DNA of 14,369 nt, from positions 1 through 14,369 of the forward strand of contig DAOWGY010000220.1 in assembly GCA_030641695.1 (NCBI GenBank), in the 5' to 3' direction. The DNA is from Gammaproteobacteria bacterium. GTDB taxonomy: Bacteria; Pseudomonadota; Gammaproteobacteria; Steroidobacterales; Woeseiaceae. Shown here piece after piece: positions 1-7,393 of the stretch; the first letter of the stretch is position 1; each line of letters begins with the position of its first letter. The position numbers and the translations under genes are program-made. Below the pieces are notes generated by a model, which saw nothing but the letters and a program-made list of their open reading frames with translations, did no database searches and was not told the DNA's origin.

Positions 1-924
1 GATCTGAGCTTGAGCGCAGCACGGGAAAAAGTCCGCGTGGCGCACGCATTGAAGACCCTGCCCGCGATTTCCACGGCATTTGCCAATGGTGAGCTGTCGT
101 ATTCCAAGGTACGGGCACTTACCCGAGTAGTCGGGAGTGATAACGAAGAGGATCTCCTGACTTTTGCCCGGAAGACCACGGCGGCACGGGTCGAGGAACG
201 CTGCCGGGAGTTACGCTGCGGTACTGACGCCTCTGTGGACGAAGCCAATCGAGCACACGCCGGGCGTTCGTTGACCCTGCGACGCGATCCCCAGCGCGGC
301 ACGATGATCATCACGGTGGAGCTGCCGATCGAGACCGGCGAACTCATAGACAAAGCCCTCGATCGGGCCAGAGACGCCTCGTCGAGCCCCGAGTTTGCCG
401 AGGAGAGTTGGGCGGCCCGGCAGGCCGATGCCCTTGTGACGATGGCCAGAGCCTATCTCAATGGACAACGCGAGGCCTCCGCCGGTACGTCAGAAAATTA
501 CCAGGTCACGGTTCACGTCGATCGTTCGGCATTGATTGAAAGCAGGGGCCGATCTGGCTTGCCCATCGAGTCGGTAAAACGTCTCGCGTGCGATGGCGAT
601 ACCGTCGTCATTGTCGAGGATGAGGACGGCGAGACCAGTCTCGAAAATCTGATGTTGCTTTGCTCGCGCCATCATCAACTTGTGCATGAAGGTGGTTTTC
701 GTATCGACAAGGACTACCGGGATCGCTGGGTCTTCAAACGTCCCGATGGCATCGCTGTACCGTCTTGCGGTTATCGTCCCGAGGACACCCACGATGACGA
801 TGTCGATACAATTTCCACTCTGATCAACAATCCCTCCGCGGAGGGGTTATTGACCACGGTGAAAAATTCACAGCCGGAGCGATTGCCAGCGACTTTGGCT
901 GATCGAAGTCCCGCACAAATCTAA
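1..924 (+). CDS. DUF222/HNH endonuclease-family protein, 5' end outside window, HNH core deleted
   Basis: The reading frame is open to base 1, so the N-terminus lies upstream; the TTG at 10 is only the first possible start in the window. The N-terminal part matches the DUF222 (13E12-repeat) pattern: REKVRVAHAL near the window start, LSYSKVRALTRVV, VEERCRELR, SLTLRRDP and DEANRAHA. Family members normally end in an HNH nuclease domain with a CxxPGC element and a DxHH motif, then a stretch like GGETSLENL..LC..HH.LVHEGG. Here the frame passes from VVIVEDEDG (about 613-630) straight into ETSLENLMLLC (631-663) and RHHQLVHEGGF. The CxxPGC and DxHH segments, by my recall roughly 45-55 residues, are absent, while the Asn-containing helix and last His pair remain. 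The frame is intact and ends normally at TAA 922-924. The product is probably catalytically dead as a nuclease. Family members are often multicopy in genomes; their role is unclear. Confidence 0.85.
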   Translation, partial: DLSLSAAREKVRVAHALKTLPAISTAFANGELSYSKVRALTRVVGSDNEEDLLTFARKTTAARVEERCRELRCGTDASVDEANRAHAGRSLTLRRDPQRGTMIITVELPIETGELIDKALDRARDASSSPEFAEESWAARQADALVTMARAYLNGQREASAGTSENYQVTVHVDRSALIESRGRSGLPIESVKRLACDGDTVVIVEDEDGETSLENLMLLCSRHHQLVHEGGFRIDKDYRDRWVFKRPDGIAVPSCGYRPEDTHDDDVDTISTLINNPSAEGLLTTVKNSQPERLPATLADRSPAQI

Positions 925-965
925 TGTCAGGAAGCTCGCCCACATATTCCTTTGGATTCGTTACC

Positions 966-993
966 TTGACATGCAGCTAAATTGCTGCATAAT
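966..993 (+). promoter_or_regulatory. Sigma-70-type promoter of the ArsR/AHSA1 genes
   Basis: A perfect TTGACA (966-971) is followed after 16 bases by CATAAT (988-993), five of six matches to TATAAT. Transcription would begin near base 1000, about 24 bases before the chosen ArsR start at 1024. This is the best promoter match I found in the window. The spacer is almost filled by an inverted repeat, see the next entry. Confidence 0.65.
971..990. promoter_or_regulatory. Palindromic operator candidate between -35 and -10
   Basis: Perfect 7-bp arms ATGCAGC (971-977) and GCTGCAT (984-990) flank the 6-base centre TAAATT. The 20-bp site lies between and partly over the -35 and -10 boxes, where a bound dimeric winged-helix repressor would block RNA polymerase. 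A further half site ATGCAG occurs at 997-1002. The first gene downstream encodes an ArsR-type repressor, so autoregulation is the simplest inference. Confidence 0.55.
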
Positions 994-1023
994 GATATGC
1001 AGTATTTTGGCTGCCTATCGAAA

Positions 1024-1341
1024 ATGGACGCGATATTCAAAGCCCTGGCCGACCCCACGCGGCGCAAATTGCTCGACCGCTTGTTCCGCAAGCAGGGCCA
1101 GACCCTGACGGAACTGATCGACGGCCTCGATATGCGCCGGCAATCGGCGACCAAGCACCTCGCGGTACTCGAAGAAGCACAACTGGTTACGTGCCAGTGG
1201 CATGGCAGGGAAAAGCTGCATTACCTGAACCCCGTGCCGATTGCCGAGATCAATCGGCGCTGGCTCGACAAATTCTCGGGCGACCGCGCGGCGGCCATCC
1301 TGAACCTAAGAGACGCCTTACAGGAGAACGACAATGAGTAA
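1024..1341 (+). CDS. ArsR-family winged-helix transcriptional regulator (105 aa)
   Basis: A small helix-turn-helix protein beginning MDAIFKALADPTRRKLLDRL, the signature N-terminus of ArsR/SmtB repressors. The recognition helix region is about residues 37-55 (MRRQSATKHLAVLEEAQLV), with the wing around WHGREKLHYLNP. The metal-sensing ELCVCDL motif is missing and the only Cys (C57) is isolated, so this belongs to the non-metal ArsR group that is commonly paired with SRPBCC/AHSA1 genes. The start at 1024 is preferred: the longer frames (982, 997) would begin inside the promoter or at the expected transcription start. The 3' end overlaps the next gene by 8 bp (1334-1341), which points to translational coupling. 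It probably represses its own operon through the palindrome at 971-990. The inducing signal is unknown. Confidence 0.88.
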   Translation: MDAIFKALADPTRRKLLDRLFRKQGQTLTELIDGLDMRRQSATKHLAVLEEAQLVTCQWHGREKLHYLNPVPIAEINRRWLDKFSGDRAAAILNLRDALQENDNE

Positions 1342-1822
1342 ACCCGAATTCGTCTACATGACCCTCATCGCCGCGCCGCCCGAGCAGGTCTGGAAGGGCC
1401 TGACCACGGCGGAGTTCACGCGCCAGTACTGGCACAACACCCGTGTTCGCAGTGACTTCAAGCCCGGCTGCAAAATCGAGTTTCTAAACGAAGACGACAA
1501 CATCGTCGTGCTAGGCGAGATACTCCGCGCCGACCACCCGAATGAGCTCGCTTACACCTGGCAGTTCACGGGGGACTCGGCGGCTGCCGACGACCCACCG
1601 TCACGCGTAACATTCACGCTTGAAGAGATAAAGGTCGGGACGCGCCTGACCATCGTCCACGACCAGCTCGAAGAAGGATCACTGACAGCGACAATGATCT
1701 CGGGCGGCTGGGCGCATGTCATCGCGGGACTAAAAACACTGCTCGAGACCGGCGAGGCCGTCGATTTCACGGCTCCCGAAGAATCCGATTGTCCGGGCCG
1801 ACAATCAGTCGCCAACGGTTAG
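1334..1822 (+). CDS. SRPBCC / AHSA1-like (Aha1 C-terminal fold) protein (162 aa)
   Basis: This is a START/Bet v1-fold protein of the AHSA1 group. Visible family features are the N-terminal strand with AAPPEQVWKGLTTAEFTRQYW (a helix following the first strand), FKPGCKIEF, then VLGEILRADHPNELAYTWQF, RVTFTLEE, GTRLTIVHDQL and a C-terminal long helix beginning at SGGWAHVIAGLKTLLETG. It starts at ATG 1334 within the end of the ArsR gene, preceded by GGAGA at a normal spacing. ArsR plus AHSA1 gene pairs are widespread in bacteria; the SRPBCC member probably binds a hydrophobic ligand or acts in stress adaptation, but the ligand is not readable from sequence. A 7-bp hairpin (1787-1806) lies in its last codons and has no T-run. 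Confidence 0.87.
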   Translation: MSKPEFVYMTLIAAPPEQVWKGLTTAEFTRQYWHNTRVRSDFKPGCKIEFLNEDDNIVVLGEILRADHPNELAYTWQFTGDSAAADDPPSRVTFTLEEIKVGTRLTIVHDQLEEGSLTATMISGGWAHVIAGLKTLLETGEAVDFTAPEESDCPGRQSVANG

Positions 1823-1856
1823 GCCGCACGCCATGGGTTGATGGTATCGTGACGAC

Positions 1857-2903
1857 ATGGCGGCGGTCACGATACAGGACGTCAAACGCATCGCGATAAG
1901 GACGGCCATCGTCATCGTGGCTATCGTCGCGTTGCTCGGCACGGCCCTGACATGGGCATGGCGAACACGACCCGACATTGCGGACACGGGGCTGCATCCC
2001 GCGGTCAACGACGTCATTGCGCCCAATGCGGTCACCGTCATCTGGCTCGGCGTAACCACTCTGCTTTTTGACGACAGCGAAACCCAGATCCTGATTGACG
2101 GATTTATTTCACGCCCGTCGCTGTTCGATACGTTGATGCGAGTTCCGGTGGCGAGCGACGCGCCGATGATCAACTACGTCATGAACGAATATCGCATGCA
2201 GCGGCTCGCGGCAATCATTCCTGCGCACTCACATTACGATCACGCCATGGATGTCGGCGCGATCGCCAATCGCAGCAGCGCATCGATTCTCGGTTCCGAA
2301 TCCACGGCCAATATCGCGCGTGGCGCGGGTGTCCCCGAAGATCAGATTGCCGTCGTTGCTGCTGGTGAGGAATACAGGTTCGGCAATTTCACGGTGCGAC
2401 TAATTCCATCCGTTCACGCACCGATTGGCTTGCGCGGCTCTGTGCCGCTGATGGGCACCGTCGACGAGCCCCTGGAGACGCCCGCGCCGGTTACAGCGTG
2501 GCGCGAAGGTGGCAGTTACACGATCATCGTGAGCCATCCGCAGGGCACGACGATCGTGCAGGGCAGTGCCGGCTACGTCGAAGGTGCGCTCGACGACGTA
2601 CAGGCGGATGTCGTCATGCTCGGTGTCGGCTTACTCGAAGGCCTGGGTCGTGACTATGCCGAGGGTTACTGGCAAGCCCTTGTAACAGCGACCGGTGCTG
2701 CGCGTGTGTTTCCAATTCACTTCGATAACTACACACGTCCCTTCGGCGAAATCGTGTTGCTCCCGACCGTGCTCGACAACTTCGTCAACACGGCTAAGTG
2801 GCTGCAGGAATTCCGTGGAACCTGGGACACGGACACGCTGGTGTTCCTGCCGGTGTTCGGGGAACCGCTGATGCTCTACCCGGAAGAGTCTCCGGACGCC
2901 TGA
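1857..2903 (+). CDS. Membrane-anchored metallo-beta-lactamase-fold hydrolase (348 aa)
   Basis: One hydrophobic segment at residues 12-35 (IAIRTAIVIVAIVALLGTAL) should anchor the protein in the inner membrane with the domain outside the cytoplasm. The MBL core follows: a first strand IWLGVTTLLF, ILIDGF at 78-83, the metal motif HSHYDH at 124-129, a further His in PSVHAP (H187), and a final His in FPIHFDNY (H288). The place where most MBL hydrolases carry the bridging Asp (a GDT-like turn) reads VQGSAGYVEG (234-243), so that Asp is not evident. Overall order resembles UlaG-like/lactonase-type MBL proteins, but the substrate is unknown. It starts 34 bases after the AHSA1 gene and is probably co-transcribed. 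Its last 28 bases overlap the convergent GIY-YIG gene. Confidence 0.85.
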   Translation: MAAVTIQDVKRIAIRTAIVIVAIVALLGTALTWAWRTRPDIADTGLHPAVNDVIAPNAVTVIWLGVTTLLFDDSETQILIDGFISRPSLFDTLMRVPVASDAPMINYVMNEYRMQRLAAIIPAHSHYDHAMDVGAIANRSSASILGSESTANIARGAGVPEDQIAVVAAGEEYRFGNFTVRLIPSVHAPIGLRGSVPLMGTVDEPLETPAPVTAWREGGSYTIIVSHPQGTTIVQGSAGYVEGALDDVQADVVMLGVGLLEGLGRDYAEGYWQALVTATGAARVFPIHFDNYTRPFGEIVLLPTVLDNFVNTAKWLQEFRGTWDTDTLVFLPVFGEPLMLYPEESPDA

Positions 2904-3184
2904 ACCGGCCCGGTGTCCTCGAATCGTTCGAGTGACATGGCGCCCGCGATCAGCGCCTCTTTGTCCTCTTTGCTCAATTGCTTGATGCGATGCTCGAGGC
3001 GTAGTGCGTCACCTTGAGCGCCCGCACTGCACTCGAAAACGAGTTCGACGGGCGTCCTGCCGCGCAGGTACTTCGCACCTCGCTTGCCGCCCTGGTGCTC
3101 CTCGAGCCGGCGCGCGACATCAAGCGCGATACCGGTATAGAGGCTGCCATCGGCGCAGCGCAGAATATAAACACTGTAAGACAA
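2876..3184 (-). CDS. GIY-YIG domain nuclease superfamily protein (102 aa)
   Basis: A single-domain UPF0213/YhbQ-like GIY-YIG protein. The GIY half is VYILRCADGSLYTG (residues 5-18, with VYI and YTG as the two motif halves), followed by R26 in ARRLEEH and the metal-binding Glu in LRLEHRIKQL (E64). The usual KYLRGRTPVELVF and KEDKEALI segments are present, so the domain looks complete and active-site residues are intact. The only in-frame start fitting the family N-terminus (MSYSVYIL) is TTG at 3184, with no clear ribosome binding site. The 18-residue tail after the domain overlaps the 3' end of the MBL gene by 28 bp, convergently. The function of small stand-alone GIY-YIG proteins is not settled; a structure-specific DNA role is inferred from the family. 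Confidence 0.88.
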   Translation of the reverse strand: MSYSVYILRCADGSLYTGIALDVARRLEEHQGGKRGAKYLRGRTPVELVFECSAGAQGDALRLEHRIKQLSKEDKEALIAGAMSLERFEDTGPVQASGDSSG

Positions 3185-3231
3185 AACCGTTACGGCTACT
3201 CGGTGCAGTTGGGTCGAAGCTCGAGCATGGA

Positions 3232-3603
3232 TCAGGCATTGCCGCCGGTCAGGGTATCTCCGAGTACACGAAACGCGCCGACTTCGATGCCGGAAAGATT
3301 TTCAGGAGTTTCTGCGAACGTCAGCATGATCTCGCTGGCGCCTTCAAGTGCCTCGACGGGGCCGCTGAATATCAATTTCAGCGTGTTGCCAATCAAGCGC
3401 GCTTCCGTCAGCAGGTCATGCCCGTCGAATTGCTTGTCATTGATTTCGATGTGCATCGTCTCGTCGAAATTATCTTCGATCGTGCGTACGAGCAATAAAT
3501 AGTCATCGATATCGCCGCCCTCTGTGGTTTTTGCGAAAAACAGCATCGTGGCATTATCACGCACATCGAATGCGACCGTATCGTAATGGCGGCTGTCGGA
3601 CAT
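3232..3603 (-). CDS. Uncharacterised 123-aa protein, weakly Imm10-like
   Basis: I do not recognise this gene with confidence. It is a soluble, acidic, strand-rich protein with no signal peptide or membrane segment. The start is ATG at 3603 (MSDSRHYD), because GGAGGG lies 5-6 bases upstream; the longer frame starting with GTG at 3615 would put that site inside the coding region. Its order of strands, DYLLLVR (34-40), MHIEINDKQFDG (50-61), LIGNTLKLIF (70-79), then a short helix and EIMLTF (91-96), recalls Imm10-type immunity proteins. That is a pattern impression only, and no toxin gene lies nearby. It sits 34 bases after the acyltransferase gene and 47 before the GIY-YIG gene, all in one direction, so it is probably in the same transcript. 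Confidence 0.7.
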   Translation of the reverse strand: MSDSRHYDTVAFDVRDNATMLFFAKTTEGGDIDDYLLLVRTIEDNFDETMHIEINDKQFDGHDLLTEARLIGNTLKLIFSGPVEALEGASEIMLTFAETPENLSGIEVGAFRVLGDTLTGGNA

Positions 3604-3637
3604 CGCGCCCTCCACGCGTTATCTGGCTACCTGCAGT

Positions 3638-4534
3638 CTACGCCACACGGCCTTTGATTGCAGCGATGCGGGCGTCCTTGTCCTGCCAAAGGCTGGTCAG
3701 CCAGCGATGCACGTCGCGGCGGAATTCGCGATTGTTCTGATAGTCGCCGGCCAGCAATGCAGCATCGATCGGCCGCACCCGAACATCCACGGTAACCGAT
3801 ACCCGATCGCCACAAACCATGTCCCAGAATTTCGGTACGCCATCTGGATACACGAGCGTTACGTCGACGAGGGCATCGAACACTTCCCCCATCGAGGAGA
3901 CCGCAATTGCAATACCGCCCGGCCGCGGCGCTAACAAATGCTGATACGGCGAATTGCGCGCCGTTCTTTTCTCCTCAGTGAAGCGTGTACCCTCGACGAA
4001 ATTGATGACCGAGGTCGGCGTGTCCCTGAACTTTTCACACGCCTTACGCGTTGCCTCGAGATCCTTGCCCTTTTGCTGTGGATGCTTTGCGAGGTACGAC
4101 GCTGAGTGACGTTTCATGAATGGCATATCGAGCGCCCAAAATCCGATGCCGAGCAACGGAAACCAGATGAGTTCCTGCTTGATAAAGAACTTCAACAGCG
4201 GAATGCGGCGATTGAATGCGACCTGCAAAACGAGGATATCGACCGAGGTCTGGTGATTGGCGACAACGAGGTACCAGCCGCGCCGGTGGAGTTCCTCGAT
4301 TCCGCTGGCTTGCCAGTCCCGGGATCCCGATCCGCTGAGCGCGAGCGCGTTTACGGCGACCCAGTTTTCGGCGACCGCCATCAACCAGCGCGTGATCACA
4401 CTGCGTGCCGCTGCGATGGGCAGAATCAACTTGAGGACCGCGAGCAGAAACAGCGGCACGAACCAGACCACGGTATTGATGGTCAACACCGCGAAGGTCA
4501 ACACGCCGCGAATCTGTTTCAGAAATGACCTCAC
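3638..4534 (-). CDS. yihG: 1-acyl-glycerol-3-phosphate acyltransferase, YihG family (298 aa)
   Basis: An inner-membrane PlsC-superfamily acyltransferase, predicted to transfer an acyl chain to lysophosphatidic acid in phospholipid synthesis. Block I is NHQTSVD (93-99, the H-x4-D catalytic pair) and block III is FVEGTRFT (179-186). Between them IKQELIWFPLLGIGFWALDMPFMKRH and, later, the C-terminal NREFRRDVHRWLTSLWQDKD match the E. coli YihG pattern closely. Hydrophobic segments lie at about 11-40 and 122-136. I place the start at GTG 4534: AAGG sits 6 bases upstream and the product then begins at the same point as YihG. The longest frame (to 4618) would run into the divergent promoter region of the 2Fe-2S gene. 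E. coli YihG acts as a minor lysophosphatidate acyltransferase. It heads a three-gene minus-strand group. Confidence 0.9.
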   Translation of the reverse strand: MRSFLKQIRGVLTFAVLTINTVVWFVPLFLLAVLKLILPIAAARSVITRWLMAVAENWVAVNALALSGSGSRDWQASGIEELHRRGWYLVVANHQTSVDILVLQVAFNRRIPLLKFFIKQELIWFPLLGIGFWALDMPFMKRHSASYLAKHPQQKGKDLEATRKACEKFRDTPTSVINFVEGTRFTEEKRTARNSPYQHLLAPRPGGIAIAVSSMGEVFDALVDVTLVYPDGVPKFWDMVCGDRVSVTVDVRVRPIDAALLAGDYQNNREFRRDVHRWLTSLWQDKDARIAAIKGRVA

Positions 4535-4659
4535 TCGCCACCTTAAAGTGCAGTATTTCGAGCTATGCATTCTAGCCTGATTGGGCACCGCGTAGCGGCT
4601 TGCCGGAGCTGCTGCCATGGAGTACGGTGACCGCGATAGCCATCCGAGGCCGCGAACAG

Positions 4660-5151
4660 ATGATTACGCTTTCGATCAACGGTGAGTCACACGCCATCGA
4701 TGTCGACCCGTCGACTCCGCTACTTTGGGTCATCCGTGATTACGTCGGGCTGACCGGCACGAAATTCGGCTGCGGCGTTGCGCAGTGCGGCGCATGCACT
4801 GTGCACCTGAACGGCAAACCGATCCGCTCCTGCGTAGTACCCGCAGTCGCAGCGGCCGGCAAGCAGATAATTACGATCGAAGGGGTCAACGGCGGCAAAC
4901 AGGGTCTGCATCCGGTGCAGCAGGCATGGATCGACGAACAAGTGCCGCAATGCGGCTATTGTCAGTCCGGACAGGTCATGGCAGCGGCCGCGCTACTCGA
5001 CAAGATTCCGTCGCCAACGGATCACGACATCGATCTGGCCATGTCGGGCATCGTCTGCCGTTGTGGCACCTACCCCCGCATCCGCAAGGGCATCAAGCGG
5101 GCCGCCGCTGTCATCAACGCGCTCGAGCCGCTGGAGACGAGCAATGAATAA
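4660..5151 (+). CDS. 2Fe-2S subunit of a molybdenum hydroxylase, IorA-like (163 aa)
   Basis: The electron-transfer subunit of a xanthine-oxidase-family molybdenum hydroxylase. It has two clusters in order: a plant-type ferredoxin domain with C38, C43, C46 and C58 (CGVAQCGAC...SC), and a helical domain with C98, C101, C133 and C135 (CGYCQSGQ...CRCGTYPR). All eight ligands are present. The length fits isoquinoline 1-oxidoreductase alpha subunits (about 150 residues). ATG 4660 is used because MITLSINGE is the normal N-terminus; GAGG at 4646-4649 can serve as the ribosome binding site. The gene overlaps the large subunit by 8 bp (5144-5151). It lacks a signal peptide, so it is probably exported as a folded complex with its Tat-bearing partner. 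The physiological substrate is unknown. Confidence 0.92.
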   Translation: MITLSINGESHAIDVDPSTPLLWVIRDYVGLTGTKFGCGVAQCGACTVHLNGKPIRSCVVPAVAAAGKQIITIEGVNGGKQGLHPVQQAWIDEQVPQCGYCQSGQVMAAAALLDKIPSPTDHDIDLAMSGIVCRCGTYPRIRKGIKRAAAVINALEPLETSNE

Positions 5152-7369
5152 ATGGACCCGGCGTGCCTTCATTACCACGGGCGTCGCCGCTGGCGGCGTG
5201 GTCGTTTTCGGCGTCGCCATACGCCGCGGGGATCGTTCGGGAAAGGTCCGGGAGTTGGTCGCTGGTGATGGCGATGAGTTGTTCGACGTGTGGCTCAAGA
5301 TCGGGCCGGACAACACGATCACGGCGATCATTCCACATGCCGACATGGGACAGGGCGTACACACATCGCTCGCGATGATGCTTGCCGACGAACTGGACGC
5401 CGACTGGTCGCAGGTGCGCTTCGAGGAAGCGCCGGCGCACAAGGAGTTCGCCAACTACGCGCTGGCGCGCGAGTATTCGATGCCGGGCGCCGATTTTCCG
5501 GCATGGCTGATCGACTCAGTCGATGGCCTGTTCTTCCGTGCGACACAGCGGATGGGACTGCAAATTACGGGCGGCAGCACGTCGGTGCGTACGACCGGCC
5601 AAATCGCGATGCGGGTAACGGGCGCCGCGACTCGCACGGTACTCCTGCAAGCCGCTGCCGACGAATGGCAGGTCCCGGTCTCCGAGTTGTCGACGCAGGG
5701 CGGCATGATTTATCACGAGGCGAGCGATCGCAAAGCAAGCTATGCGCATTTCGCGCCCGCGGCTGCCGACCTGTCAATGCCGGACAAACCCATTCTCAAA
5801 GCCAGTGATGATTTCGCCATCATGGGCACATCGCTGGCCCGATTCGACGTCCCTCAGAAGGTGAATGGCTCAGCAAAATTCGGCATCGACGCGAAACTGC
5901 CCGGCATGAAATATGCGACCGTGATGGCCGCGCCCGTGTTCGGCGGCAATGTCGTTTCGGTCGACGAATCGTCCATCCAGGACATGCCCGGGATACGCAA
6001 GGTAGTAAACCTCGACACCGCAGTGGCCGTCGTCGCCGACGGCTACTGGCAAGCGCGACAGGCTCTCCTGAGCCTTGCCGTCGAGTTCAGTGATGGCGGC
6101 AACAGTGGCGCTGATCAGGAGCAGATTTTCCGGCGATTTGGCGACGATCTGGACGCGGCAGCGTCCGCAGGCGACGAACGCAAGGACCGGAAATCCGGTA
6201 ACGCGCTTGCAGCGCTCGACGCAGCGGACCGTATTGTCGAAGCGGAATACCGCGTTCCATACCTCGCTCACGCAGCCATGGAGCCGATGAATTGCACGGC
6301 CTGGATCCATGACGATCAATGCGAGCTATGGCTCGGCACGCAGAACCCGCTCGGATTCGCGCAGCAGGTCGCGAAAGCGATTGGCATGAGTCAGTCGCAA
6401 GTCATACTTCATAATCAATACCTCGGCGGCGGCTTTGGACGACGCGCATTCGACGACTTCGCCGTGCAGTCAGCGCGCATCGCGGCCGAAGTCCCCTACC
6501 CGGTCAAGCTCGTATGGTCGCGCGAAGAAGACATGCGCCACGATCACTATCGTCAAGCCAGCATCAGCCGCTTCAAAGGTGGGCTCGATGGATCCGGCAA
6601 TGCCGTCGCGTGGCACAACCACTACGTCAACAAGCACGACCCGATCGAGGCGCCGCATATACCGTACGGCATCGCCGCTCAGCGCATTGTCTTTACCGAC
6701 AGCGAAACGCATGTCCCTTGGGGCTTCTGGCGCAGTGTAGACCACTCACTGCACGCGTTCTTCACCGAGTCTTTCATCGATGAACTGGCCATCGCCGCCG
6801 GCCGCGATCCGTACCAATACCGCCGCGAATTGCTTGCCGACTCACCACGCTTTCGTGCCGTACTGGACCTTGCGGCAGAGCGAGCCGGTTGGGGCGATGA
6901 ACTGCCCGACAATGTCGGCCGTGGTATTGCTTTACACAAATCGTTCGGCACCATCGTCGCCCAGGTAGCCGATGTCGAAATCACAAACGGCAAACCGAAA
7001 GCCCGTCGCATCGTGTGTGCGGTGGATCCGGGTTACGCGATTCACCCGGACAATCTCGCGGCACAAATGGAGAGCGGTATCGCCTACGGACTGACAGCTG
7101 CGCTTTACGGCGACATTTCGATCAGTGGCGGTGCGGTCGAGCAGTCTAATTTCCACGACTACCGCATGTTGCGCATGAATGAAGCACCGGCGGTCGAGAC
7201 GTACATCATCAACGGTGGCGGACCTCTGGGCGGCGGTGGCGAACCCGGCACGCCCCCGATCGCGCCGGCCTTCACCAATGCAATTTTCGATGCAACCGGA
7301 ATTCGCATTCGCGAATTGCCGGTGAGTCAACACGAACTGCGATTGAAGGACGTCGAAGATGTCGCCTGA
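5144..7369 (+). CDS. Molybdopterin-binding large subunit of molybdenum hydroxylase, IorB-like, Tat-exported (741 aa)
   Basis: The molybdenum cofactor subunit of an aldehyde/isoquinoline-type oxidoreductase, which hydroxylates a carbon centre using water. The start at 5144 gives a twin-arginine signal, TRRAFITTG (residues 5-13) followed by a hydrophobic Ala/Gly/Val stretch, so the enzyme is likely periplasmic or membrane-facing; a start at 5063 would lose this and overlap the 2Fe-2S gene by 89 bases. Cofactor motifs are ADMGQGVHTSL (67-76), GGGFGRRAFDDF (428-439) and GGGGEPGTPPIAPAF (696-710), where E700 is the expected catalytic Glu. ARFDVPQKVNGSAKFGID marks the aldehyde oxidase a/b hammerhead domain. 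At 741 residues it is near full length for IorB-type proteins. No cytochrome c partner or XdhC-type maturation gene is adjacent, so the electron acceptor is not evident. Confidence 0.92.
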   Translation: MNKWTRRAFITTGVAAGGVVVFGVAIRRGDRSGKVRELVAGDGDELFDVWLKIGPDNTITAIIPHADMGQGVHTSLAMMLADELDADWSQVRFEEAPAHKEFANYALAREYSMPGADFPAWLIDSVDGLFFRATQRMGLQITGGSTSVRTTGQIAMRVTGAATRTVLLQAAADEWQVPVSELSTQGGMIYHEASDRKASYAHFAPAAADLSMPDKPILKASDDFAIMGTSLARFDVPQKVNGSAKFGIDAKLPGMKYATVMAAPVFGGNVVSVDESSIQDMPGIRKVVNLDTAVAVVADGYWQARQALLSLAVEFSDGGNSGADQEQIFRRFGDDLDAAASAGDERKDRKSGNALAALDAADRIVEAEYRVPYLAHAAMEPMNCTAWIHDDQCELWLGTQNPLGFAQQVAKAIGMSQSQVILHNQYLGGGFGRRAFDDFAVQSARIAAEVPYPVKLVWSREEDMRHDHYRQASISRFKGGLDGSGNAVAWHNHYVNKHDPIEAPHIPYGIAAQRIVFTDSETHVPWGFWRSVDHSLHAFFTESFIDELAIAAGRDPYQYRRELLADSPRFRAVLDLAAERAGWGDELPDNVGRGIALHKSFGTIVAQVADVEITNGKPKARRIVCAVDPGYAIHPDNLAAQMESGIAYGLTAALYGDISISGGAVEQSNFHDYRMLRMNEAPAVETYIINGGGPLGGGGEPGTPPIAPAFTNAIFDATGIRIRELPVSQHELRLKDVEDVA

Positions 7370-7393
7370 AATTGATACCGATCAGGGAGTGAA

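Noticed and set aside
826..853. CCCTCCG/CGGAGGG palindrome (832-845) with imperfect flanking arms near the end of the DUF222 gene
   Set aside because: It has no loop or T-run and lies in coding sequence, so a terminator or site call is unsupported.
1787..1806. GATTGTC/GACAATC hairpin at the end of the AHSA1 gene as a terminator
   Set aside because: It lies within the coding sequence and has no T-run; transcription probably continues to the MBL gene.
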